From NCBI RefSeq assembly GCF_032854445.1, contig NC_088296.1, positions 1,924,001 to 1,988,000 on the forward strand: a stretch of DNA of 64,000 nt, written 5' to 3'. Shown piece by piece: positions 9,935 through 21,176 of the stretch; the stretch's first letter is position 1; each line of letters begins with the position of its first letter. The position numbers and the translations under genes were made by a program. Under the pieces are notes generated by a model. The model did not search any database, was not told the origin of the DNA, and saw only the letters and a program-made list of their open reading frames with translations. This stretch comes from Liolophura sinensis. Taxonomy: Eukaryota; Mollusca; Polyplacophora; Chitonida; Chitonidae.

Positions 9935-11650
9935 GAAAGGCTTAAAGGTATGATTGAAAATACATTTACTCTGATTAGCTTTGAAGTATGTAAGTTCTAT
10001 TTGAGAAGGCAAGGTTTTTTCTTGACGAGGGTGGTGTTGACAAAGGTAGCAGGCGCGGGGGCTTGGAGAGAGGGGGTGTTATGTGCTTACTCCAGTAAGC
10101 TATAGATTATTTCGGAGAACTTATGCACTTGGTGCAACCGTTTCACTCAATGCGCCATGGAAACCGCATAAAGGGTCTCCGTTATATCGTAAACAAGCAA
10201 CCGATCGACAACTGCCAGTTAAATACACCTACACGACAAATTATCTTCTGTACGGCCTGTCAATAGTCTTTGTTTTGAAAGCACACTTCCATATGGAGGC
10301 ATCGTTGCAATGACATCATTTTTTATAACTTTATCCTCAAAAGACTAAAATCAACCACAAACAATAGAGCCCATAGAGACGTCATAAGGATGGTATTATT
10401 TAGAAATATTTCGGTCTGATCATTATGAGCTTAGCGCCCCCAATTTTGGGTCAACACCGCCAGCCAAGTTATTTTGAAAGCCATCACCGTTGACGTCACC
10501 ACATCACGCGACTTAATTTCCGGACCCTCTGCTGATGCCTTGGGAGAACTTTAGTTTAAACCCGTTTTTTTACTCCCCAAAGAAGAAAGCTGAGAAACTT
10601 TTTGTACTTAAATATGTTCGGCATACCATATCCATATTGAGAAAAAAAAAAACTATTGTTTAATGCATCCTGTTAGTGGTTAATGCACTAGTGTATCCTT
10701 GTATATTATCATTACCGTTTTCCGATTTTTCATCCCGTTTTCACTCTTTAGCTTCATCTCATTTCCTCTATGCCATTGCATGTTATCCCCAGAGGTGTGA
10801 TGGAAGTTTGTATTATAGCAAAATGGCTCATACAATTGTCGTCGGTTTGTTTTAAAGCGTGTTTAAAGTACCTTTACTTCGTCATAAATGTGTTTCTTTC
10901 TGTGTTGACCCAACGTAAGTGATCTCGAAAACTACTTGAAACTTGAAAACACAGTTGAAATACTGCTGTCTGCTGCCTGATGTGCGTGTCCCAAACAATC
11001 TTTATTGTTCCTTTTTCTTGTTATTTATACGTTGTCAAGCAGAGATTTTTTTCTATTGATTTATTGTTAGCGTCGTTCTCGACCATTTGCCAGTCATTTG
11101 GCAAGTGGGAAAAGGGAAGGGAGAAGTAGTAGGAATATATTGTATCTCTGTGTGTGATCTAAAGCTGGAAATGTATGGCAAACACTAGAACCTGTATTTC
11201 TCCAAGATTGTGCCGTTTTCTTTTGCTTTTTTAGTTTAACTTTGTAAAATTAATGTGATAATCCGTGATAAAAACAAATGTCAATCATATCCCGCGTTAA
11301 ATTATTGTTAAACTGAAAACTTGATCATGCTACATTTTGACGAGGGAGAAGTCCTAGCGTGTATGGATATATCCTAGTCTCTAAAATACATGTCTTCAAC
11401 GCCTCCCCGCGGGGAAACGGTTCCTTCTGAGGGTATCGGAGGAAGCATAAAACCTTACCGCAGGAGTAAATGTCTTGGTTGGATTCTCCGTGCCGAGGGC
11501 AATCAGGGCAATGTGCTGACAGCTCAGTCATTACAAGATACGCATAAAATTCTTATCTGAGGCCGGACTGCGAGCTAAAAGTATGTTTGGGTTCAATTAA
11601 GCAACCATGTTCTAAGATGCTAGCAGTAAAGGTACAAAGAAGAAATATCT
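9935..11650. other. Unique DNA, no gene seen
   Basis: AT-rich sequence with short open frames only. Small landmarks are a G-rich patch at 10025-10078 and near-CRE hexamers ('gacgtca') around 10380 and 10490. No repeat family recognised elsewhere in the window is obvious. Confidence 0.5.
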
Positions 11651-11651
11651 A

Positions 11652-11735
11652 TACACACACGGTGTGTGTATGGCTGTGTGCGTGCGTGTGTGTGTATGTT
11701 GTGTTGGTGGTGGGGGGGGGGGGGAGGGGATGCTA
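11652..11735. repeat. (TG)n-like tract followed by poly-G
   Basis: An alternating purine-pyrimidine stretch (imperfect TG/CG repeats, 11660-11705) is followed by a run of about 13 G at 11711-11723. It directly precedes the 46-bp array. It is a low-complexity microsatellite with Z-DNA and G-quadruplex potential. Confidence 0.85.
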
Positions 11736-11796
11736 TTCGCACACCTGTACCACATCATTGATTGCAAATGTATTAGACGTCGCTGGTCAAGAATTA

Positions 11797-13086
11797 TTCA
11801 AAATACTGCATTGCCATCACATTTACTATGTATCACATCACACGCAAAATACTGCATTGTCATCACATTTAATATGTATCACATCACACACAAATTACTG
11901 CATTGTCATCACATTTAATGTGTATCACATCACACACAAACTACTGCATTGTCATCACATTTAATATGTATCACATCACGCACAAATTACTGCATTGTCA
12001 TCACATTTAATATGTATCACATCACACACAAACTACTGCATTGTCATCACATTTAATGTGTATCACATCACACACAAACTACTGCATTGTCATCACATTT
12101 AATATGTATCACATCACGGCACAAACTACTGCATTGTCATCACATTTAATATGTATCACATCACGCACAAATTACTGCATTGTCATCACATTTAATATGT
12201 ATCACATCACACACAAACTACTGCATTGTCATCACATTTAATGTCTATCACATCACACACAAACTACTGCATTGCCATCACATTTAATATGTATCACATC
12301 ACACACAAATTACTGCATTGTCATCACATTTAATGTGTATCACATCACACACAAACTACTGCATTGTCATCACATTTAATATGTATCACATCACGCACAA
12401 ATTACTGCATTGTCATCACATTTAATATGTATCACATCACACACAAACTACTGCATTGTCATCACATTTAATGTGTATCACATCACACACAAATTACTGC
12501 ATTGCCATCACATTTAATATGTATCACATCACACACAGACTTCTGCATTGTCATCACATTTAATGTGTATCACATCACACACAACTTACTGCATTGTCAT
12601 CACATTTAATATGTATCACATCACACAAATTACTGCATTGTCATCACATTTATTCTTGTATCACATCACGCAAATTTCTGCATTGTCATCACATTTAATA
12701 TGTATCACATCACACTGAAACTTCTGCATTGCCATCACATTTAATATGTATCACATCACACACAACTTACTGCATTGTCATCACATTTAATATGTATCAC
12801 ATCACACAAATTACTGCATTGTCATCACATTTATTCTTGTATCACATCACGCAAATTACTGCATTGTCATCGCATTTAATATGTATCACATCACACACAA
12901 ACTACTGCATTGTCATCACATTTAATGTGTATCACATCACACACAAACTACTGCATTGCCATCACATTTAATATGTATCACATCACACAGAAACTTCGGC
13001 ATTGTCATCACATTTAATATGTATTACATCACACGCAAAATAGTGCATTGTCATCACATTTAATATGTATCGCATCACACACACTA
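11797..13086. repeat. 46-bp minisatellite, about 28 units
   Basis: The unit runs 'catcacatttaatatgtatc' then 'acatcacacacaaactactg' then 'cattgt' (46 bp). Variants alternate (atatg/atgtg, cacaca/cgcaca), and a rarer variant, 'atttattcttgtatc', occurs twice about 181 bp apart (12651 and 12832), showing block duplication within the array. Since 46 is not a multiple of three, apparent open frames step through all three phases and are meaningless. Confidence 0.95.
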
Positions 13087-15033
13087 TATAAATCGCTTAG
13101 CTGAATATACATACAAAAAAAAATAATCAGAGCACAGGGGGAAGCTTGCAAATCATTTGTTATCTAAAGTCTTGTACATAGCACACATAAACATAAGGTC
13201 TCAAGGTAACTGCTCCTGTTGATCCAATTTTTTTTCTATTTTGTACCTTACAATACAATCATTTAAAAATTATCTGTGGGGCAATTTCTTCACAAGAAGT
13301 AAAATATTCAGTAGTTCCGGCAATGTACAGCAATCTAAATGTCTCCTCAGCCCTCTGTTCTTTGATTTGCTGTGGAATTTTTACCTTTTCTGAAGTGCCC
13401 TTAATAGTTTTATTAACTCCTTATGGCGTGTGAAAAACGGAGCTGAGCCGATCTGGGTTGTGTTATATCTTTAACGGAGCCTATTTCGTAATTTATTCTC
13501 TTGATGGAAATGTCATTTAACTCTATTTTAGCATTTTCAAACATTTCCCTGTTGCATACGCAGTAAGAGTTTCTTTCCCACGTGGCCGTGAAAATAAAAC
13601 AGGCAAAATTCTAATTAAGTGTGAAGCAACGGAAAACCAGCCTAGAAAAATTTAGATGAAAATATTACAAAACATGATTTTCGTTTTTATGGTTATTTGT
13701 AGTTCTGTTTCACATCAAGACAACTGGAGCGGGCGTGTAGGATACAACGCAGTCAATTATATATTTGCCGTTTATCAATTTTCTCTCATTTATATTTTCA
13801 TAACGACTTGATCTAATGCTCTATCAATCAATGTTTCGGCTGCAGTTATGTTCTTGTACGGGTAATTAACCACAGAACTGGAAGGGGATTCAGCAGAGGT
13901 ATCAACCACACTGATCCCCATTAACTGATGGCTTGACACTCGACATGCTACGGTTAACTGTTGTCATGGAGATGTTTACGGTATAATGTTAATCGGAATG
14001 CCATTCACGTTCAGCTCTGCTTCCAAATAATTTACTTTTTCAAAAAAATCGTAAAAACTGAAAATGGATAAAATTATAACCAGTATGGAGATTATTATTT
14101 ACTTTTTATTAGATAATTTCTTAGACACTTTATTTTTACTGTTTATTCCTGTTACGTCAGGTACGAAGAAATCATATGACTGGGTGCTGAACTGTACACA
14201 AGAATAATGACGTCAAGTGGACGTCACCGGCCTCATTAACCACCATATAGGCCAATTATTAGCGGATTTTAAAACTCAGAACTGTGCAGTTATGTGTGAA
14301 TGCCTCCCTTCTATCCAACACCAAAGATGTTATACACACTAAACCGTTTTGTACAATGGCTTTCTTCTGAAAGGCATCCTTAACATAATAACTCCGAATC
14401 TGCAGTAGCTCTCTTTGTAATTGATGACATATATATTGATGTACTCATTTGAGTTTTTCTTATAGCAAGGAGTATTCTTTCATGAGTTCCTAATCTATGA
14501 ATAACAAGCTTTCTTGAAGCTGGACATGTATGTAGCGAAACAAGCACGTGTAAATTTTAACATTCATGTTTTACCGATTTCCATAAAGCCTATGAAAAGC
14601 TCCAAAAATAAATCAGTTGTTTTTCTTGCAAGCAGTCTGTAAAGATCTATCACTGATATGCCATAAAATGGTTCAAAGAAAAAACACATTTAAAAATGAC
14701 GGCAGTTCAATGTTTCTACAAACATATCCTACGTAGTCCCAACTCAGTATATTGGTCAACAATGTTCAGTTTTTCTATGGTACAAGGGATGCAACTCTCA
14801 TAAACCTACAGTGCCTTGGTTCAGAAGAGTAACTCCCCTTTGTCCGTATGATTGCCCACTATGACAGTAGCTACAAATCGAAATTAATCAAAAGAAACCA
14901 GCTCCCACTTGCGAACCAGCTCTTAGAGTTAACTCTAAGATTATGGCAAGATTTATCGGTGGCTTGTGCTTTGTGGTTTACTTTGCGCAAGTTTCACTTA
15001 CAGGCCGAGAATCATTGCATTTACACCTCGTAA
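13087..15033. other. Unique AT-rich DNA, no gene seen
   Basis: No credible exon, transposon or family member was found. The only notable short site is a perfect CRE palindrome at 14208. Confidence 0.5.
14208..14215. promoter_or_regulatory. CRE palindrome TGACGTCA
   Basis: A perfect TGACGTCA is followed within a few bases by a second half-type site, 'gacgtcacc' (14221). This is the canonical CREB/ATF binding sequence. No transcription start is visible nearby, so function is unproven and chance is possible. Confidence 0.2.
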
Positions 15034-15083
15034 AATATACCTATATAAATATACTTATATAAATATACCTATATAAATATCTC
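15034..15083. repeat. Short 18-bp AT-rich tandem repeat
   Basis: 'tatacctatataaata' and close variants occur about three times in a row. Confidence 0.8.
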
Positions 15084-15137
15084 CATAAACACCCATACAT
15101 TATGCGTCACCAAGGACTTACTCATTTTCACTACCTA

Positions 15138-15256
15138 GATTTCCACCCGGCTCTGCCCGCTTTCCTCCTATCATAATGCTGGCCGCCGTCGTGTAAGTAA
15201 AATATTCTTGAGTACTACATAAAACTCAAATCAAATAAATAAATCAATAAATAAAG
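15138..15256 (+). mobile_element. tRNA-SINE 3' fragment
   Basis: Starts near 'ccacccggctctgcccg', continues with 'cataatgctggccgccgtcg', 'gtaagtaaaatattcttga' and a diverged 'gtactacataaaac', and ends with (AAAT)n. The tRNA head is absent. Confidence 0.8.
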
Positions 15257-15559
15257 TGTCACTACCTTTGTTAGTCACGCCATATCATTGACTTTCACCC
15301 TAATTCAACTATTTCTGTATAAGTACGAATCTACCACCAGCAGATACAATGGCGGGTTTAAGAAAGCGAGTTAGCCATGCACCTGCCCAGGTGCGGTTCT
15401 TTATATTATTCCTTCAACCCTTAGACCTCACTTCAGTGATGTTCATGGAAAGCTTTCTGGCGCAGCCTTAAACACATGTCAAATAGTTAAGATATAAAAA
15501 CAATACACTTTCTGCGTGATACTAGAATAGTTGTTACTGCATCGTTATGTTATATAGGT

Positions 15560-15692
15560 AACAGTGGCAACCTCCGGGTGGTTGTGCATTTCCCCAGGCT
15601 CCAATGCTAGTGGACGCGCCTTCGTATAAGTCAAATATTCATGAGTACGGCGTGAAAACACTAATTAAGTTAATAAATAAATAAACAAATAA
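15560..15692 (+). mobile_element. Diverged tRNA-SINE 3' fragment
   Basis: 'acagtggcaacctccgggtg' corresponds to the 'ccagcaacctgcggatgg' block. It is followed by 'ttcgtataagtcaaatattc', 'gagtacggcgtgaaaac' and an (AAAT)n-like tail. The conserved 'cctcccaccataatg' stretch is partly deleted. Confidence 0.75.
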
Positions 15693-17286
15693 CACAATAC
15701 TCGGTCACACAACATCACTCTCATGGATTCACAAAACAAATTTATCGTACTAGTATTTATCATCATAGTTTAGAGCAGGAACTCTGACCATTTCGCTATG
15801 ACCCGAAAAATATAGTACCTTGTTAATTTGACAGATACATCTTTTAAGTGTATATGACATTTGTATCATTCCTTATGGAAGCCCGGGCACACAGCTTTGT
15901 CAACATCGATATATGTAGAAAAATGGAGAATTGTTGCGGAATGTGCATATCCAGGGATCAGGGAGTTCTGGCTGTCCAATTGCTTCACAAAGCGTAGACC
16001 CGTTGAACATGAAGATGGGGGAGTAAATGGGACAGACTATTTTCTGTTTATTTGAGAGTCGTCAATATAGACTCATTCCTTTGGGTCTTCGGTCAAGTAC
16101 AGAACTATTTGTACTGTAATGTACATAGAAGCGTCCAAACACTTCTATTGTATTACCGATATTTGAAGATGACCCCCTTTATGCCCGATCCATCACATTT
16201 AGCTGGATTCATAAAGCGAGTCTCGCAAGAGACAGCCTGACCAGAAGAATTCCTGAAACTGCAAATATCTGTAATTTACCATCTGGCACTCAGGAAGCCT
16301 CATTCCCGGTGATACATCTTATCTGTCCTTCCCTCGTGGATGGAGGGAGCCCACGCCTGCGCTGTGCTGTCATCTCCGGTCTGTCTACAAGGTTTAATAA
16401 GGCGTCTGACCGCTGGACTAAACACAGTAGAGAACTGTTAGTGTATATTAGGATGTAGCACTTATAAAATCGATACCCTGTGGATAGATGATAACGGAGG
16501 AGGCAATATATTAGCCTTCGTATCACTGCGGGCTATCGACAAAGCGTTAAGGTCTGTCCACTGAGCAAATGCAATCCTCGAAGATTTTCTGGAAATCACA
16601 GCACGGGAAAAACAAACTTCTACTAGCTACTTCAACAATCGACATGGAAGATTCTTTTGTAATTCTGATTCGCATTATTAAAGATCACTGGATTTTTTCA
16701 ACTTCCAAAATTATACTCTCCTTTACGTCCACCCTTCACTTTGGACTGTACCCAGACTTAATACACGGCAATTTTTGCCAGTCAATCAAAACAAAGACAC
16801 ATCGGGAAACGCAGTGAAATCAGTCGAGGGAGTGACAGGATGTGGTAAACGCTGCGGCTTTTGCAGTGAAATGTGTTTTTTTCTTGCTTTTATTATTATT
16901 TTATTTTAACTTGCAAACTTGAAAATTAAAAGAACAGACACCGCTTGATCCCTCACATCGATATATCACTTCTGTAAAGTTCAAAACCTTTTAACTTTTG
17001 ATTGAAAAGTTTTCAAACGGTCATACTACACGTTCCATTTACGATGAATTGCTCAATCCTTTGTCACTGAATATCACACTCATACTGTAGTATTTATAGT
17101 TTTACAGTTAATGCTTGGAAACGTTTTTTAGAAACTTTATTTCTCATTTTGAACGGTAACACGTATACAAACAAGGCTGATATATTGTAAAAGACAAAAT
17201 TGTTTGGGCCCTTCAAAATTAAAAGCAAAGACTATACTGATCTATATTTTGTGAAACATCAGCGGTATGGCTTCTTTAATTGAAAC
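15693..17286. other. Mostly unique DNA, one dispersed repeat
   Basis: Contains the dispersed family-W element at 16145-16510. The remainder holds only short open frames without splice support. Confidence 0.45.
16145..16510. repeat. Dispersed repeat family W, copy 1
   Basis: Collinear similarity to 44385-44745 over about 350 bp. The best block is an identical 28-bp stretch (16260-16287 and 44495-44522; core 'aatatctgtaatttaccatc'). Flanking matches include 'atttgaagatgaccccct' against 'atttgaagacaacccctat', and 'aaaatcgatacc' against 'agaatcgatact'. No termini, target duplication or coding domain is recognised, so the element class is unknown. Confidence 0.65.
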
Positions 17287-17300
17287 TCAAGGTCTACATG

Positions 17301-17552
17301 GGAGCCTCCCTGGCCCAGTTGGTTAGCGCGCTAGCGCAGCGCAATGACCCCGAAGCCTCTCACTAATCCGGTGGCTGTGATTTCAAGTCCAGCTTAGGCT
17401 GGCTCCATCTCCGGCTGTATCAGGGACGGTCTGCCACCAACATGAGAATGGTCGTGGGTTTTCACCGGGTTTCCTCCCACCATAATGCTTGTCGCCGTCG
17501 TATAAGTGAAATATTTCTGAGTACGGCGTAAAAAACCAATGAAATAAAAAAA
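17301..17552 (+). mobile_element. Full-length tRNA-SINE with target-site duplication
   Basis: Has the whole family structure: a tRNA-derived head with A box 'tggcccagttgg' (17311) and B box 'gatttcaagtcc' (17379), a central region, the conserved 3' block ('cctcccaccataatgc', 'cgtcgtataagtgaaatat', 'gagtacggcgtaaaa') and a short A-rich tail. The 11-bp sequence 'tcaaggtctac' flanks it exactly at 17287-17297 and 17553-17563. SINEs are non-coding RNA polymerase III transcripts mobilised by a partner LINE. The TSD identifies a genuine retroposition event. Confidence 0.95.
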
Positions 17553-17563
17553 TCAAGGTCTAC

Positions 17564-18739
17564 CTGTTGGATATATTGTTCTGCTTTCCAGTGGCGCGCA
17601 CCATTCCCAATAAAGGAGCCGTCAGCACAACCCAACATTTGTCTGGATGTATGAAACTCATGTCCGCCCCCCTCCCCCCTCCAAAAAACCAAAACAAAAC
17701 TGTAACAGTATTATATTAAACTATCTACTGCTGAGCACATTACTTCAACATGTTAAAAGCAATATCTGTTTTTAAATTTTGAGATTTTGTAGATTCTTCT
17801 TCGGGTCAGTGGGCATGGGTTGACAAAATGTGTTGTTTTCCCTGTCAGACACATCCATCTATATCGACTTGTTTATTTATGCCCGACCATAAATCATAAA
17901 AGGATTTTATTTAGTAATAAAAAGTCATTTGACACGATACGCCGGCGCTGTGTGAAGTCTTTAATGCAGACATCCAATTGCCGAGGGTATCTGCAAAGTA
18001 TAGCATCCAAGACAGTGATCATCTGTTAGGCGCTTTAGTTCCGATTTGCAATTTTCCCGTCATCTGGTTTCTAAGATAACAATGGTATCCCTTTCTCTAA
18101 TGGATACTGCTGGACTAGATACCATAAAAGAAGCAGAAGCAATTGCCACTTTAGCCTGAGGCAGTGCAATTTGCTTTTGAGGAAAGAATAGGGAAAGATT
18201 TTTTTGAGGGAATTTTTTTTCCCTTTAAATTGCATTATCAAAACATTTATTAGCATGAGCTCACGATGTGCTCTGCGTTTAGGTTGTTTTATTGGTAACT
18301 CCTTTATATTTAGAGTTATTTTTAATCGTAGATAAATGTGGATAAATTCAAGCACGAAATTATTTCGGACAGTGCCATCTTTGGAGAAGGACGTTAAACC
18401 CCAAGCAGGCACTCACTGGAGAAACACCAGACGATAAGCCTAAACCCAGCGGGGTAGAATGGACAAGATTTTAATGTCATGGGTATGGCAAATCTTAGCA
18501 AATCTCCTAAACCATAGATATTCAGCCACTAAATTATATTGATTGGACTAAATTTACTTTCTTATCTGAGGGGGGCGATTATGTCCACAGCGCATAGCAA
18601 TGTCTGTTTTTTGGAGAGGTATCTTGGAAATTCAGAGCACGTTTTCAAGACCAGAGTATCGAAAGGGCACTGACGTAAGAAGTCTCTTGGAACCAGTGAT
18701 ATGTGATCGGTCAACACAGACTGGATTAAAACTCACTTG
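17564..18739. other. Unique DNA, no gene seen
   Basis: Includes a pyrimidine tract near 17665-17685 and a short family-2 fragment at 18372-18412. Open frames are short and unsupported. Confidence 0.45.
18372..18412 (+). mobile_element. 3' fragment of the 'gacgttaaacccc' family
   Basis: 'gacgttaaaccccaagcagg' followed by 'cactcact' matches the 3' end of the family-2 elements at 21001-21176 and 42780-43006. Only the terminus is preserved. Confidence 0.5.
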
Positions 18740-18826
18740 TTCTGCGGGAAGGACTCTGTGGTCAAATATTGACTGTCAGACATCAGACTGGATTAGCCTC
18801 AAAACCGAGTTAGTCTTGCTGACTGG
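18740..18826. repeat. Dispersed repeat, pair with 47350-47440
   Basis: 'gtcaaatattgactgtcaga' and the following 'actggattagcctc...aaac...gagtta' match 'atcaaatattgaccgtcaga' and 'actggattaacatc...aaactcagttta' at 47350-47440, in the same orientation. About 85 bp, class unknown. Confidence 0.55.
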
Positions 18827-19578
18827 CTGAGCCATCCCAAATCGAAGCTTGGTCGATGTTACAATTTTCAGACAAGGCTCTGGGTGCGCTTTGATACTGA
18901 GCGGAAAATTTCTAGCAGGTAGTGACCAACGCTTAAATAATGAAATGCAAAGATCTGTGAATAATATACGACATATGATCAACAGAGTTATGCAATACAA
19001 CAATTTTATGTTTATTTGAACAACATTGTTGGCATAATTTCCATTGGGATATATATCTTTAAACAGCGTACCGTTATACTCCAAAGATTAATAATTATTC
19101 ATTTTCAGGTAAATAAGTCACAAGTATGACTGGATTTACCTGAGCATTATTGTAATCAGTCTTCAGTGTTTTATACTTCAGGCTTTTTTTTGGCGAGGGT
19201 GGGGTGGGGGTTGGGGTGGTGGTGTTTAGAGCACAAGCTATATTTGATGCACAGCCTTCAGTTTACAATATTTCAGCATAATGTATGTTTACAAGGTAGT
19301 TTTTGCATCATTTTTTTGCTTCGCGTTTCTCTAACATTCATAAGTATTCAAGGAAGCCTGTCATTCCCCGGAAACCCTCGTAAATTTCCGACAGGTGGGT
19401 GGAATTTGCATGGATGATTGACAGTGCCTTCTAGAAATCGGGCTACTGTTGGCTTCTCAGCACAATGTGAAAGTCTCTTAGATGTGAATGATGCGATGGC
19501 ACAACGTATCCTCTCTCACATATACTTCCGCCGTTATTGATAAATAACGCGAAATGGTGCCGGAAATATGCCTGTATC

Positions 19579-19660
19579 TATGCGTCGAAACACACATTCG
19601 TATACCACCCGTCAACGAATAAGGATGTTCCAGGTCAATAATCGCAAGGTCAGTTCCCAA
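19579..19660 (-). repeat. Dispersed repeat family Y, copy 1
   Basis: Read on the minus strand it contains 'ccttgcgattattgacctgg', 'catccttattcgtt' and 'atacgaatgtgtgtttcgac'. Close relatives lie at 30425-30525 (+), 22206-22290 (-) and 32918-33025 (+). All share a frame-like stretch whose translation resembles LAIIDL..P, but stops and indels differ, so coding is doubtful. Confidence 0.65.
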
Positions 19661-19928
19661 AAATCACCGGTTTATGTATAATCGCCGTGTAGTTAGCTGA
19701 TGTAATGGCGTAACTTCCGCCATGTGCGGCGTCTATAATAACAGTGACGAGATAACCATGACAACATGCACGTGACGCATCATTGTGAAATCTTTGTTAA
19801 ACTGGGCACAGTAGCTTATGTACCGTTTTGGTCTCCTTCATGATGTCGGGGACAGTTACGTGCAAAAGAAATAATGCTAAAAAGCTATTGTTTACTTTAC
19901 TAAATCAATACTGAAAATATTTACTTAC

Positions 19929-20030
19929 GTATGTGTTTGCCTTATTACTATTTAACGCCAGAGTCAACAATAATATAACATAACTGATGAGCTTTACAAC
20001 ATATGGAGGGAAGAAATCGTTGTGCGGACG
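19929..20030 (-). CDS. Candidate internal exon with hydrophobic segment
   Basis: On the minus strand a splice acceptor, 'ctttgttttcag' (abutting 20030), precedes exactly 34 open codons that end at a strong donor, 'gtaagtaaat' (starting at 19928). The exon is phase 0-0. The peptide starts RPHNDFFPPY and continues into about 16 mostly hydrophobic residues (YVVKLISYVILLLTLAL), like a transmembrane helix, then NSNKANTY. This is seen in the sequence. That it belongs to a membrane protein is inference, since no neighbouring exon of the same gene was found. AT-rich DNA readily encodes Leu/Ile/Val runs by chance, so confidence is low. The strand is opposite to the exon at 8859. Confidence 0.3.
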
Positions 20031-20037
20031 CTGAAAA

Positions 20038-21000
20038 CAAAGCATGCGCATGTGCATGCGAAAATGCACCTGTTTACATATGAACTCAGACACTTAAAAC
20101 TCAATCATCAAATATCAGTCTTTGGTGCTGTGGATGTCAAATCACTTTTCTGTGTACGAGTGTAAAAGTCTTACTTCACTTGTTGTTAACGTTTTCTTTG
20201 TTTCGTGTTGGTTGTGGAGCCAAAGCAAAGCTAACAACATCACATTGTCATCTCCTAATTCCATAGTAATCGCATTTCACTGAAGATTCCTAATTGACCT
20301 TCACAGAAATCACTCGAGGGATCCTAATATCATCACCTAGTCATCATCTTATTTTTTTCCATTGCCCGCGACTGACGAATCACCCAAAGGCCGGTGGCAG
20401 ACGTCACGGTAATTACAAGCCAAAAGTCCCTCAGAAATTTACCCGTGGAAAATACGGTTAAAAGAAAAAAGGAGTATGTCAGTGATGAGGTAAAGGAGCG
20501 AAGTAGTCAGGAAATTGATGGGTTTGTCTCAGCAGTAAGGATAATGAACCTCCAAAATTCTCGGGAATAGAAATTATCTTATCAAATTCATTAGCCGGTG
20601 GAGTCAGCTGCAGTTAATTCCTGGACCCTGTGTTTAAAATGTACACTTTGCGAGAATATCGAGTGTGGAATTAGATGCTAGTGACAAGGCTTTTTCACTC
20701 CTAATTACAATAATGTATAGCTCGGGGATCTAGTATTCAGCTGTGGATGAATTCGTAAAGCTGACCGACTTAACATAAGTGACACATTGCAGAGAATTGT
20801 CATTTTCTACACCGCATATTTCCCCCCAACCCCCCCCCCCCCAAAAAAAAAAACGAATCCATCTAAGGGAGATAACACTGTTTGTTTCTAGGCCGCACTG
20901 TAGTAACACTGTAATCATGCATTTGAGTATAAAGCTTGAAGTAAACATTTTTTGTTCCCATTCATTGTATTGTACATGCAAGTTTGCATGTTTCCAACTG
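20038..21000. other. Unique DNA, no gene confirmed
   Basis: Contains an alternating 'gcatgcgcatgtgcatgcg' stretch at about 20041 and a C/A homopolymer pair at 20822-20852. An open stretch around 20400-20490 with a GTAAAG donor was considered and not called. Confidence 0.4.
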
Positions 21001-21176
21001 AATGAATGATTGGGGTTTAACGTCTTATTTACCAATATTCCATTCATATGACGACAAGGAGCCATTAGGTGTGTCTTATACATTAGGTGAGCTATACACC
21101 GTGTCTTCTTGTTCCTCGTTGTAAAATGACTGAAAAATTAAGTACGACGTTAAACCCTAAAGACTCACTCACTCAC
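21001..21176. mobile_element. Foldback element of the 'gacgttaaaccc' family
   Basis: The left end 'attggggtttaacgtc' (about 21008-21023) is the inverse complement of the right end 'gacgttaaaccctaa' (about 21146-21160). Inside, 'cattcatatgacgacaagg' pairs with 'tcctcgttgtaaaatgactg'. So the whole ~175-bp element can fold into a long hairpin. It ends in 'actcactcactcac', as in the related element at 42780-43006. No open frame, so it is presumably non-autonomous. Confidence 0.75.

Noticed and set aside
20402-20489. Exon between 'ggtggcag' and 'gtaaagg'
   Set aside because: One frame is open, but the acceptor is weak (purine-rich just upstream) and the donor is only moderate.
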